Shown piece by piece: positions 28,432 to 41,336 of a stretch of DNA of 64,000 nt. The position numbers and the translations under genes were made by a program. Origin of the DNA: Ascaris suum (taxonomy: Eukaryota; Nematoda; Chromadorea; Rhabditida; Ascarididae); assembly GCA_013433145.1 (NCBI GenBank), contig CM024180.1:1178001-1242000 (forward strand). Direction: 5' to 3'. Each line of letters opens with the position of its first letter. The first letter of the stretch is position 1. A model generated the notes under the pieces. It did no database searches. It was not told the origin of the DNA and was given only the letters and a program-made list of their open reading frames with translations.

Positions 28432-31211
28432 TCTCAACGTGTTCAATTCCGTCTCGAATTTTTCCATCTCCGAAAGCGTCAAATCTGCAATAATATCAGC
28501 AATTAGTTTAATTCTAGAAATAACTTACACTATTGAAACCGTACAGAATAGAACAAATCTAACAAAAATCAAATACTAAGAGGATTTCTTTGACAAGAGT
28601 AGGCAGGTGGGAAGGTGGCGGGATGGTGGGGTAGGGGGAGGGTGGAGGGTGGAGGAGCTTCCATTAAAGTGAGAATAATTTTTGCCAAAAGTCAAGATCA
28701 ATAAGGAACATGCATTGTGTTTGAAATACCTCAGAAGGTGCTCACCTTCGAGATAGGGGTCGAACCTTGAAGAAAAGATGATAACATGGAGGAAGAGGAA
28801 TGAGGATTTTTTTTTTTTTTTTGCCAAAGTTTAGCGGAAATGAATTACTAGAGAGGATATTTAATGTCAAATATATCATATAAAAATATTCTCAATTTTC
28901 GATTAGCAAAGAATAGATGTCATATTGTAAAGATCAAAGATCAACAAAGTTTGAAATGTCTTCATTGAAATATTTCGAAAATTTTGGCAAACTTTTAGGT
29001 AATTCTGTATTAAAATTTAATAAGCACTAAAGAAAATCGAACAACTAAATGCTTTTAATGTGTTAGAAATGCCACCTTTCAAAGCGTTCTAATGAAACTG
29101 GAAAATGTCATCGAAAGGGGAGAAATGTGGGGGGGGGGGGGAAGGGGGAGGGGTAATCGGGAAATGAGGTTCCCTACTGAAATATTTGAAAAAAAAAACA
29201 TTTCTGAGGGGTCTTATTCAGATTCGCAAAATAACAATGATCTGAGAAGTTTGACCCCAATGAATATTATCAGTAAAATTACTGGTCTTCTATATTTCAA
29301 TTTTAATTTAAATGGATCAAGTGATTAGTTGTATTCGATAACGATCATTTATAAGAACGTTTAGAAAAAAAAACCGGAAATATCTAAGAATAAAATTAAA
29401 CATCGAAAAATATTTCAATTAAACTAATTCACTATACATTCATGAATTTAAGTAGTGAACAGAAAGCTATTATGTTGATATAAAGCAATGAAAATCGTGT
29501 TGACTACAATGATTTCGTCTCGTGAAAAATTAACGAAAGCGACTAGAGATCAAGTCAAGGGTTTTTATGCCACCTTCTTCCACTGGCTAACTGGAATCTC
29601 CGAAAAGAAAGGAAGCTAATGGCCAAAGGAGAACATACAGCATAATGCAAGAGCGGAGAAAGTGAGGGAATAAGAGAGGTAATGATGAAAAGGATACTTA
29701 TCCCGAGAAAATGGGACTTTCTGGGAAGAAATCCGAGCCGTTATCAACTCGAATAAAGCGAGGCCTTCTAACGTGAACAAAAAAAAAGTTCTAAAGAAAT
29801 ATGAAGATTTCAAGAATCTTTCTCAATAAAAAAAAAAAACAGAAAACGTTCTAAAGAACAACCCTTCCAAAAATCTGTCCTCAAATATTGTTATATAATA
29901 TGAAATAAAAACTACTGTATAAATTACATTATACTCGATAAAATGAAAGAAAAATAAATCTTGATGACCTGTATTGGTGGCAGATGTTGATTTCTGGAAA
30001 AGTTTCCCCTCGAGTCGTCGACGTAAAGCAATTGCCGATACCCTCAATAGAGGTGTTAATGATGGGGGTAACCAATGCTTAGAGAGAAGTCGCTCACCGA
30101 AACGAACATGCAACTCATCCGCATATTGCATCAACATTTCAGAATTAAGTCCCTCTGTTCGGATATGATCCTGAAAAGATCAACGATTCATTCGATTATA
30201 CCGAGTCTGTTTATCTCTCAGATGATCGGCATCTATACCTTCCACTTACACTTTCATAAATCATCAGTGTTATTTAGTAGAGTTTCAGCATTGTGGACAA
30301 TATATCACATAGTCAGACCTTTGTTGCCTTTAGTCCATGACGTTCATAATTAAATTGCAAGGCTTGCCTTGATCTATAAGAGAGAATAGCAGCAAAAATC
30401 TGTGCATACAACACAACGAAAGAGAGAAATTCAGCTACCGCCTCTTATGATATGATATAGGGGAATAACACCTTCAACCATTTCTACTCCGCGGAACTCC
30501 TTACACAGGTTCCGCACCAACTCTATCACATATCAAGATGTAAAACTGCCTTAAAAATACCTGAAGTTCTAAAATTACGGAAGCAAAGCTCATTACTTGC
30601 AAAGCGAAATGGTCTTTTTGCATCTCATTCCAAGAAGATGGTTTTATATGATTTCATCTTATGGAAAAGATGGATCACCTTAATAAATAATTTAAAAAAC
30701 TGTAGCGCAAGAACTTCAGATGTGTCCCCCCAAGTTGATAAATTTCCCACATCAATAAAAGCATATTCCTCATCATCCTTCATCGCTATCATGCTCTTCT
30801 TTTTGTACTGCTCTTATCGCATCAATCACTTAATTAGCGGAAATTCATAGTGAATTGCAATTGCTTCACAAGTCCGAAATATTCTTTGCACAATTCTACT
30901 ATCGACACATCTAATAATAATAAATGCAAAATTTAGCATTCCTAACCGAAGATTTTATTTCATCTTCGGAGTTGAATACTGCCAGCCGAAAATCGCTCCT
31001 TTATGGATATAAGGAAACGGAAAGGGGATAGGGGATGATGGAAAAGATGGTGGGATGAAATAACCTCGATCCTTGTAAACTCTTTCTTCTGATCGCCTTT
31101 CATGAGGTCAGTCGAATTTTTTCGCGTAATTTGTGACAATTGATTCCTCCTCTAATTATTCATTGAACTAGGATCAAATTTCTTGCAAATATCATGACGA
31201 ATTCAGAAATA

Positions 31212-31284
<73 letters not shown>

Positions 31285-33898
31285 AGAATGCAGAAGTGAT
31301 ATCAGTCTTCAATCCACTGATGCGAATTCGCATAAATAGAAACACAAAGATAGGTCGTATCAAAACTTATAAACTTACTATCTACATTCTTCGAGTATTA
31401 CTAGCTAAGCCAATAAAAAGAATCGAAATACTTCCACCGAAAAATTGAAGCTCTGAAGTTTTGGGGTACCATCACACCAGAAAATTGAACGATAACTTGC
31501 AGTATCATTAAGATTAGATATATAATTTGAATTTTATAAGTAAGAAATTAATAATTAGAAATTACTCATATGTAATTAATTATAAGCTAAAGATATAAAA
31601 TTTACTCGTTTAAAATGCATCAATATAAATCATATTTCCATCGGTGTATTTTCACAGACATTATTTCCATCTCTTATGTTTTTTTTTCCTCATATTTTAT
31701 CTTCGATATTCTATTTTATATCGCATAAATTTTGCGTATTTTAAAAACGTTTTCAATAGTTAATATCTTCATCAGTTTTCTAGTATTGAAAAATTTCCAT
31801 ATTTCAATAATATTGAAAATCATTTCGTAAAGAATGCTTTGATATTAGAAAATTGACGATAAAATAACTACCCCAAGTTCTCTCGACCAAGCGGTAAAAA
31901 CCGCACAAACTCGAACCGATTCCCTTGCGATAGTGGCTGCTTCACGAATTACCGGTAATATTTGCTCTAACTGTCGAATGATCGGCTGAAACAAAAAAAA
32001 ACGATTTACATTTTCTCATAAATAATTTAAATATAAATTAGCATATAAATTAATTATGCAAAAATATAAATCTTCAATAATTCATAATTATTGAAATAAT
32101 TTTGCAATAACTTTATGCACTTTATGCACATTCATAATGAGTTTTTTTTTTTTGGTGAGGCGAAATTCGCAGTGGTTTATTACGCGGTCGACTGTAACTA
32201 AGCTCCGATTAGACTCCTTGGACTTCTACGAGCAATCTCATCGAGACAAGGGTGGTGGAATAAGTCCCATCCCCCATCCTGATCGCAACTACGGTGGATC
32301 AACTTGTCAGCATCAGACAGGAATGAGACAAGCCTGAACGTTAGCCATCACGCGACCTTACAACTTCACCTAAGCGGAAGTGAAAGCGATATGAAGAGAT
32401 ATTTATTCGTATTGCATACTTTGTTGATTAAAGTGAAGTAAAATAAATTTTCCGTTCATATAAATGTATTTTTTCTTCTGTCCATAAATCTCCGAGCACT
32501 TGTAGCATTAATTTGCATTTGCATTTAAAATATGCAAATTGCAAAGTTGCACTTTGCGCTTCCACCTTACAACAATTGAACACTTAATTTGCGAACTGAT
32601 CATAACTGAAAAAAAGAAAACTGCGTAAAAGCTCGACTTTTATAAATATCGGAGCAATATTTATAAAACAAGTAAATCTTTTATACAAAAATGTGAACTA
32701 TGAAGATAACACCTATTATTAGAGAAAATTTTTAAGTCTTCTAGCGATAATCTCACTCTCGTAATAATTGAAAAATTAAATGTGGAAAACAAAGAAATGC
32801 ATTTATTATCTTTTATTTACATCTATTCCTTCTCCTGATATCTCCAAGGTTTTTCTGCGTCATATAGCAGAAAACGAGTGAAGTGCTAAGTAAGATGTTG
32901 TGCGTCGTAACGTTGTGAGGGGAGGAAATTTCCATAAAGAAGGAAAAAAATCGGTCATAGAAGGAGCAAGGAGGAGGATGGAAGGCAACGATGAGGTCCT
33001 AATTCCAACAAAAAAAAAATCGAGAAGGAAGATTTCAGTGTCGAAAATTTTCCGCTCACCATCTAGCATTAATATAAACGCAAATTGTTACGATGCTCAC
33101 CTGAATTTGTTCATTCTTTGGTTCGACGATAAGCTCATGAAGTCGTTGAAGTTGTTGTTCGTTGTATCCATTGCTTTCTAACATCTCTTTACATTTTTCT
33201 TCGATATCCTATCAAAAAAAAAAAATTAACGTACTCATCCTTTAAACAACAGTAATAATTGAAGAGACATACAAACGAAAATGACATCTATGCGTATTAA
33301 CGTTTCAATTCATTGAACCAACCGGTTGTCCGGATGTCAAAAAAAAAAAAAAAGTCGTAAAGCGGCTATTTCACCTATCGAATCGATCAACTTCACAAAC
33401 TAACAACTCAGTAATAACCTTTTTCCTGCACAGATTTTGACAAGTTGCAAAGGAAATTCCACTTGAAATCGTAAAAAGGGGGGTTTTTTTTAAAATCGAT
33501 AGGAAATCGAAAAACAAGTCTTTAAGACTGGGAGAATGAAACGAGTATTTGATCTCTACGATCTTCTAATTTTTAAGTTCAGAGTTTAGCATTAAGCGGA
33601 AGAAACTCCTCGTGATTTACACATAATCCCACGTATGACCTGAGTCTTAGTAACTCATAAATGATGAGTCGAGACGAATCTACGAATAGATGGTGAAACC
33701 ATAGAGAGGAAGTTTTTATGTTTAAAATTTTATCGCTATAAATTTTTATCATTTTTGAAATATATTTGCAAAAGAAAAAAAAAGTTTGAAGGAAGTCCCA
33801 CTTATATTTTTACCTCCAATCGAAGTTTGTGCAAACCGACATGTATATTGTCTATATTGTCTATAGTTCTTTCAATAGCTGTTGGATAGCATAATAAT

Positions 33899-33994
<96 letters not shown>

Positions 33995-36900
33995 AACTAG
34001 GCAAATATTATCACTCTGTTAGCTGTATTTCGCTTTAGAGATTTAAGTATCGAAAGAAAGAGGTAGAGGAACATATGCAGCTGTATACACACAGATATGG
34101 CGATAGCTCGATGCATCTTGAAAATGTATCGACTTCGAAGTTGTTAAACCACGACCCCCGGGGTTATAAAAATTGAGCAATATGGTATGACTATTCAGAA
34201 GAGACGAAAATGTGATTTCGATGAGTCGTTATTGCAATATATATTTTATGAGATATCCATGCTCGTTGATGATGGATTCGTTCGGCGAACAAAAAGAAGG
34301 CTCACCATGAGTTTTATATGAGAATGGCTCTTGGAGGCTGTTGACAATTGCATTGAAAACCTCTGCATAATCCCTCATTGGATAGGTTGAGACTTTATGA
34401 TTTAATGATGTCAATTCATAGCGAACCACCTGAAATTAGAGGTCCATTATTTTATTTAAATCTTTCAATTATTTTATGCAAATATTTTCACTTCGATATT
34501 CTTATATTAATGATTGCCTGCACGGCGGTGTAATTGAGTCCTCAGTCCACCATGAATACGGAACATATATGAAGAGAGACATGCAGACAAGGACGCGTAG
34601 GCACGCCGACACGCACATACAGATAGACAGACACCTAAGTAAGAAAATCTCTTCAGAGGAGATTATTTCTCAGGGAGACAGTGTCAACTAAATCTGCACA
34701 CCAAGTGCTGATGATACGGATGCTTATATAATCCATCCTCCCTTGTATCAACTTTCCACCCATCCACGTCTCCCGTTCCTCCCCCCCCCCCCCCCCCCCC
34801 CCCTCATTTCCCACATATAAAGAAACGTTGAGCACCTTGCTCAAAGCTATTAATATGATAGTGATTCTATGAAAGTCAATTTCAAGTTTTTTTTAAACAT
34901 TTAAACGTAATTAAAGCAAATATTTATTCACCTCGATAAACGTTCTATAAATATCGAGATCGAGTGAGGCATTTGATTTCATTGCTCGAATCGGTGAGCA
35001 CTCCAAACGCATCAAACGCTGCTAGAAATGCTCGACAATGCAATACTCAAATATTTAATAGCACATTGTTGTGATTGATGATAAATCGATATAAATACAA
35101 CGATTTTTTCATCTACGTAAATATTGAAAAAAAGGGAGCAATATTAAAAAGAAAAAAAAAATAAAATAGAGAAGAAATCTTGAAATCATCTCAAGGTTGG
35201 AAAAAGAAGGCGAGTATTATTTTCATGATCGATCATTCAAAAGCTGATAATTCTGAAATGATTAGCTTAGGTATAAATTGCTGATAAACAATGAAATGCT
35301 TGATAATATCGTAAACGAAATCAATATTTTGTTGTTTTTTGTTTTTCCGGAAGTAATGAAACTGTAAACCATTTCCTCTCTGTAATATTTCACTTAGATA
35401 GGAATAAAGCCTAAAAGTCCATCAATTAAAAAAATATTCCGATATTCCTTATTTTAAAATGCTTCAAAGCTTGCAACTTGAATAAGTGAATAAATAACCG
35501 TCTATCAGTATGATTTCCTCGATGAGGTTGATATGCATGTTGAGATAAGATGAATTGCGCGACAATAGAAGCATTTCAATGCTTATTTGACAGGATGAAA
35601 CTCGAATACTCAATGTTCTAGGAACTCAAATACTCAACATTTCAAGAATTTAAGTACTCGAGATATTTTTGAAACTCGAATACCGAATATTTCATGAAAC
35701 TTAGCACTTAATATTTCATCGACTCGAATGGGTAATCTTTCAGCATGCACATGAGGTCAAGACATGTAGTTTTTTTTTTTTTTTTTTTTTTGTAGATATC
35801 ACTGAAGGCATGAGATTAAGTATGCTGAGAAACTGGAACACTTAAACTGATTGTAATGCGTATAATAATTTTTTTTTTTCTTTGCGAAATTTCCCTAATT
35901 GATTGAGTTTTTGCATGAAAAACGTCTAAGTTTGCATCAACGAGATGGCTTTTTTTCGGGTGAATTGCAAAAAGCGAATATCTACGCAAACTTATCCAGC
36001 ATACTACCTGATTTGTTGGAATGTTTAGCGCATATCACGTATCATACTACCTGACTTGTTGGAGGTTGTGAGCGCTTAAAATTCCAGGTGCTAATTTCAA
36101 TGTTTAGCGCATATCACGTTGTACAGCTAATAAGCCCTGTCTCATGCACCTGCACAATAAGACTTCCGGAAAATTCCTTTGGACTCTTACATAGGTTGCA
36201 ATCACATTCAGTTGCTATCAAATCTTTGTGTTAACAAGATGAAATGATGCTGCAAAGATAGCTCCCTCCTCCTTTTCTTCTACCCACCCCCATCCCTTCC
36301 CCCCCTCCCCCGTCCCCCCTGAAGACTTAACGTGTTCTGGCAAAATTACCTGACAAGCAACGAAATGAGTAATTTACATAGGAAGGATCTGTAAACACTC
36401 TTCCGAACTACAATAATCGCATAAAGGATATCGCCGCACAATAATTGATATCGCATTCTTTCTAATGACTTCCCTTTAAAACGTCAAATATTTATGCACT
36501 GAGATGTGAAATAATTTTGAATCCTTCGACTTAGATGAAAACGAAATGAATAATGATACTCAGAAGGAAAGAATGAAGGACGTTGAGATGATCGAGCGGA
36601 AGAGATTTTTAGAGAAACTGAAGGAGACAATATAAATTCAATAATAATTTATTCGTTCGTCCTATCGAAGTATCTTCTCAACGTTACGATAACCAAAAGA
36701 AAATGTAAAAACCAACGGCATAAAGAAGGACGTTTTTTATTTTATTATTTCGGAAATGTTTTGCTACATTTTTTAATGCAAAATAAAATTATCTTCTGCT
36801 CCGCTAAGGCATAAAGTTTTATATAAATAATCACTTTTCGTTCAATCATAATTATAATAGCTAGAGCGTAGGTGAGATTTTTCGACTTAATCGACGAGAA

Positions 36901-39100
36901 CGGTGTAATTCCATCGGATTAAGTACTGCGCCAAGTTTTGTTAAATCTCAAGACAAAAGTATAATATGGAATTAAAAGAAATTAAGAAATTACAAAACGC
37001 AATATCATTTTTGCATTAAAAATCATGCAAAATTCCGAGATCATAACCAAAAGAAATAAATGGCGCTAAAGAGGTGCGAATTATTCTTTGCTCTGAGAAA
37101 ATCATTTGCACATAGATCAACGAATCTCTCCACTCTCCTCCCTCTTCCACAATTCTTTAGAGTTACAAAAGGAGATTTGACTTCGAACTGAAGTATGCGA
37201 GGAAAAACTCCAATCGTCTTGCCTCGAGCTCCCAGGTATTTCAAAAGGCATCGGCGAAAAGATCACCAAACGGCACTGTGGCAGTAAATTTTTAGGTTTG
37301 ATGCATCGCCTGTGAACTGTGAAAAAGTTTTTTTCTTAGGGAGATTTAAAAATTGAAGTTCCAATGATCTAGAAAGCTTAATGGATGTATAAAATAGTGA
37401 AATTTGGAGACTTACGAAAAGGATGGATGCATGGATTTGATAATTTGTGCAATCACCTATTGAAAAAAGTATTTCAGAATTACTATAAATTACTCGAGTA
37501 TTACTAATAAATACTCGAGTATTACCAGTAATTACTTACATTTCGAAATGAGCCTCTCAAATTGTACGGTGAATCGATTGATGCGTTGTATTTATTTGGC
37601 ATACCATTCAATGTAATCGCCTTCTTCAAGAATGCCACTTCACTGTCTCGTTTAAGCAATTCCATTTGTAATTGTACAACTTTTTTGCAATAAATTCTCA
37701 TTGATAGAATCGCATGAAGAAATATCTGAAACGACAATAATTTTATAGCATTTTGCATTGCAAATCTCATACGCAGAAAATGAATTTATTTTAGAAAAAT
37801 ATCAAAAAAAAAAAAATTTCCCAATTTCCCACATATTTTTCTCTAAGTAATGCCCATCTATTAGGTCATTTCAGGTAGGTATTCGAGGAAATGCGTGCAT
37901 TAATTCCTTAATTTATATAAATTAAGATCGAATTCGCATGGAAACGTTTCAAATCTAAGAAATCAAAACTAAAAATTGTATGTAACATTTTTCAACGAAG
38001 GCAAAAATTTCCATATATTATCAATGACTAACGCATTTCGATGAATTTATTAAACTTAAGTATCGAATTTTTTTTTTTTGCCAACTTTATTTTTCGACTT
38101 TAACGCTAAATGATCGAGAAAATGCATGAAATACGAGATGAAAATTTCAATGCAATCCTAATATGCTAAAAAAAAATTATACGGCAAAATCAATTTGTAT
38201 ATCTACTATGAAATATTTCATTAATGATCAGTGGAGAAAAACAAAAAAAAAAAGACACAGAACTATTTATCGGTCGTTGACGATTATATGTAAATCGTTT
38301 CTTGATAAGTTCAGCAATATCGGGCATTTCACCGAGATTCGATGAACTATCCGATGGTGATAGAGCATTGAATTGTGGAACTTCATTTGCTACTTCCACT
38401 AAAACAATAAATATTTGAATAACCATCGAATATTAGAAATTCATAAACTTCACTTTTTTTTTTCGATTATCATAATACTATCAATTGATGCATATGCTTA
38501 TACTCTATAAATGTGCAGTAATGAAAAGAGAATAGATTAAATTTCAAATTTTAGAAAATTGTATGCCTATATCGTCAATTAGACCTGAATGCTTATGATT
38601 TCTGCTCTTCGGAAAGGGCTCTTTGATACCAAAATCCCCTTCCCCCCCCCCCCCCCCACCCCCACCCTCTTACGCTAGCAGCGATGCGACGCGCATCCAA
38701 ACTTCTCTAAGGTTGGCGAGTTCGGCATCATTCCTTTTAGAGTATGGGAGGGGTGAAAGAGTGAAGAGTCCATTCCATTTTCAGTATCTCTCAGAAGCGT
38801 TACGCAGCAATAATTTTGCTGATTTGAACGCGAAAGGGGGGATGAGGGCGGAGGAGGGTCGTGCAGTGATACGAGAATACAAAACTTCATCATCGCAAAA
38901 CTCTAACTAGCTATTTGTGTATGAAAAGAGATACTGATATGGTTAAAGCTTTCTTTATGAGGACTATTCACATTTGCTGACGTGAATAATACTGTGTCGA
39001 AACCGGTTAAATACTCTCTCACAACAATAATTCCTTAATCTGCAGCCACGTGTTCACACCCGCCACGGATAACTTTTCCACTGGTCATTAAACACCGTCT

Positions 39101-39182
<82 letters not shown>

Positions 39183-41336
39183 AGGTATACCAAATGCCTT
39201 GGTTTTTTTGTCGTGATTGGGTATAACACTTGCCACAAACGGTAATACCGAAGGCAGAAACTATTGGCTAAGTTGTAAAATGTTGCAATATTCAACAGAT
39301 AGTACGACTAGTGCCATTAATATTGGTATTCATAAAACTTTTCCTTTTAGAGTATAAAAATATTCCTGCAGCATAATATAAATTTAAAGCTTATTTGAAA
39401 ACTTCATTGAAAATCGTGTGCAGCACCATATGTGATTTCTTGAAATTTCCGCAAACCGACTCACCATTCTCAACACTATTAGGGAGTTTCTGCTTCTCAG
39501 GTGTAAGAGTGTACTTTGACTTTCTCCGGTGAATAAGTCCGCTTATAGGTCGTATATTAGGTCTGGAGGTAATTTTCGTTGAACTTCGGTCGTAATTGAT
39601 GGATTTTGTTCGATACGTACTTTACGCCTTGCCTGTTGTACTATTGGTGGTGGTGATTCATCAATACTCAATGATTCTCGTCGTGCGATCGGTGAAGGAA
39701 ACATCCGTCTCTAGAAACGTCCCAACTATTTAACAACTATTTGCTTATTTGCATTGTCGCATTGGTTGATGCATGATGAATTGGAAAAACAACTGACAAT
39801 TGGCCAATTATTTGCCAATCGGCTAATTATTGGCCCATTGGCCAAATCACAATTGGTCAAATAGGAAACCTTTTTGGCTAATCGATATGATTTAACGTTC
39901 AAAATTTTGGACCATTGCATTTATATAATTTCCACTATTCCATAACAGATGTTTGAATACATGAAAGGCGAAAAAAACGTAAATAAAAGCTATAATCGAT
40001 TAACTAGAGGCAATTTACGAAGCAATTTACTGCATCGGCAGGAAAAAGGCATTTATGGATGTTTAGCGAAATGGGTACAAGTTTGTGCTCGACATAGTCA
40101 TATCGAGGATCCATAAGTAGGCTTTACAACACATAAATTACTCTATAATAATATCAAAGATCAAGAATAATAATTAAAAAAACTATCGGTTTTTTTCTCA
40201 TATGAAAAGAGCAGAAAAAAAAAACAATCTTTTATAAGAATTAATAATTTCAATCTATTTACTTCAAAACTATAATAAATTCACCTATTTTTTTTCTGAT
40301 TTTTTACATTAGAAGAAATAACATTCATAGCAATTTTGGTGAAATAACGTATGAATTAGTTAGGTTAAATAAAGTAATAAAACATAGATACCTAAATGTA
40401 TAAAAAAATTATAAAATGAGAAGAAATGAGTAAAAATTACTTACCCCAACAATCGGTAATGATAGAGTGGAATCACAAGCATTGCATTGATGTGTTCGCT
40501 TCTGCAATTTTATTCATTAAAAAAATGGGATAATCAACTATAGTAACGGAGAATTTCAAATGCTTCGAAAGTTTAATACTCCCAAATGCATCAACTTTAA
40601 AACAATTTAAATCAATGCACTAATTAACAATTTCAAATCAAAGCTCGCACTCAAACATGAAACCAAATAAACTTAATTCAAGCCGAAACTTACTTGAAAG
40701 TAATTGATTAATTAAGGCCATACTAAATTACGCTTTACCTAAACGCCGCTTATTAATTCTCGCTACCTCAATGAAATCAATGAGCATGACACGCAACTAA
40801 ACGGCAAAAACAGCCAGCAAATAATAGGACTTTAGAAACTATCGTATCGCAGTAGTTAAATGGAGAGTGCTCATTTAGCTCCCCCCCCCCCCCCCCTCCC
40901 TCCCTCCCTCCCCTTTGTCTGTATACTTGATATAGAGATCAGCTAATAAAATAAATGGGAAAATTAAAGATAAATTTCGTCATTAAAGAAACAATTCCCT
41001 CTCGAGTAGAACAATCAATTCATACGACTTTTACGTCTTAATAGTACTGCATAATTCACGTAATGACTCAAAAAACCTCATTTACTTATTTACTAAATAC
41101 TCGATGAAGAGTATTCTAATGAATACCTTAATTAATATTGGTGCAGAGTTCATCTCGAAGACAAATTCGGGTCCGTAGCCGAATCGAATAACGTCACCAC
41201 TCTTGAGTTCTGCCTTATTATAGATTGGCTCACCATTACAAATCGTGCCAGCCAATGTACCAGCATCTTTTAACCAATACGTCTTCGAGATTGGATTGTA
41301 CTCAATTATCGCATGTTGTGGTGCCAAACGTTCATC
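28432..41336 (-). CDS. FHA-domain protein, CEP170-like (FHA and helical exons)
   Basis: FHA domains bind phosphothreonine; CEP170 family members act at centrosomes and microtubules. Exons: 41336-41127, 40501-40445, 39710-39621, one ending at 39465, 38398-38259 (end uncertain), 37725-37540, 37456-37416, 35021-34932, 34429-34306, 33878-33814, 33208-33101, 31985-31872, 30170-29969, 28484-28432. The first is the FHA C-terminal half: QHAIIEYN, GTICNG (binding-loop Asn) and GDVIRFGYGPEF, where RFGY recalls CEP170. The Gly-Arg half is in an upstream exon not found, and the serine usually seen just before the His is absent. Then come a Cys/His exon (HQCNACDSTL), Ser/Arg-rich exons with TLTPEKQK, a coiled-coil-like exon (VVQLQMELLKRDSEVAFLKK), and helical exons such as IRQLEQILPVIREAATIARE. 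Phases agree from 35021 to 28432. The joins 39621 to 39465 and 37416 to 35021 do not. Confidence 0.7.
31215..31281. repeat. (TA)n array, ~67 bp
   Basis: A pure TA array in the intron between exons 31872 and 30170 of the FHA-domain gene. Confidence 0.97.
33901..33987. repeat. (TA)n array, ~87 bp, beside a splice acceptor
   Basis: A pure TA array ending about 20 bases upstream (minus-strand sense) of the CCAACAG acceptor of the 33878-33814 exon, where the branch site and pyrimidine tract would normally lie. Confidence 0.97.
34781..34803. repeat. poly(dC) tract, 23 nt (longest dC/dG run)
   Basis: A run of 23 C in the intron between exons 34932 and 34429, at the end of a C/T-rich stretch. Confidence 0.95.
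36000..36119. repeat. Local interleaved duplication (A-B-A-B)
   Basis: Element A (CATACTACCTGA...TTGTTGGA, 21 nt) occurs at 36000-36020 and 36043-36063 with one difference. Element B (ATGTTTAGCGCATATCACGT) occurs identically at 36021-36040 and 36100-36119. It is intronic, between exons 37416 and 35021. Confidence 0.85.
38642..38657. repeat. poly(dC) tract, 16 nt
   Basis: A run of 16 C in the intron between exons 39465 and 38398. Confidence 0.95.
39101..39178. repeat. (TA)n array, ~78 bp
   Basis: A TA array with one AAT interruption at its start, in the intron between exons 39465 and 38398. Confidence 0.97.
39800..39877. promoter_or_regulatory. Cluster of TTGGC/GCCAA motifs
   Basis: TTGGCCAA occurs at 39800-39807 and 39838-39845, with further TTGGC, GCCAA and TTGGTCAA copies between and after, within about 80 bp of intron just upstream of the 39710 exon. 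These are the core half-sites of NFI/CTF proteins. Whether they are bound is unknown. Confidence 0.25.
40881..40896. repeat. poly(dC) tract, 16 nt
   Basis: A run of 16 C followed by (TCCC)n, in the intron after the FHA exon. Confidence 0.95.
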
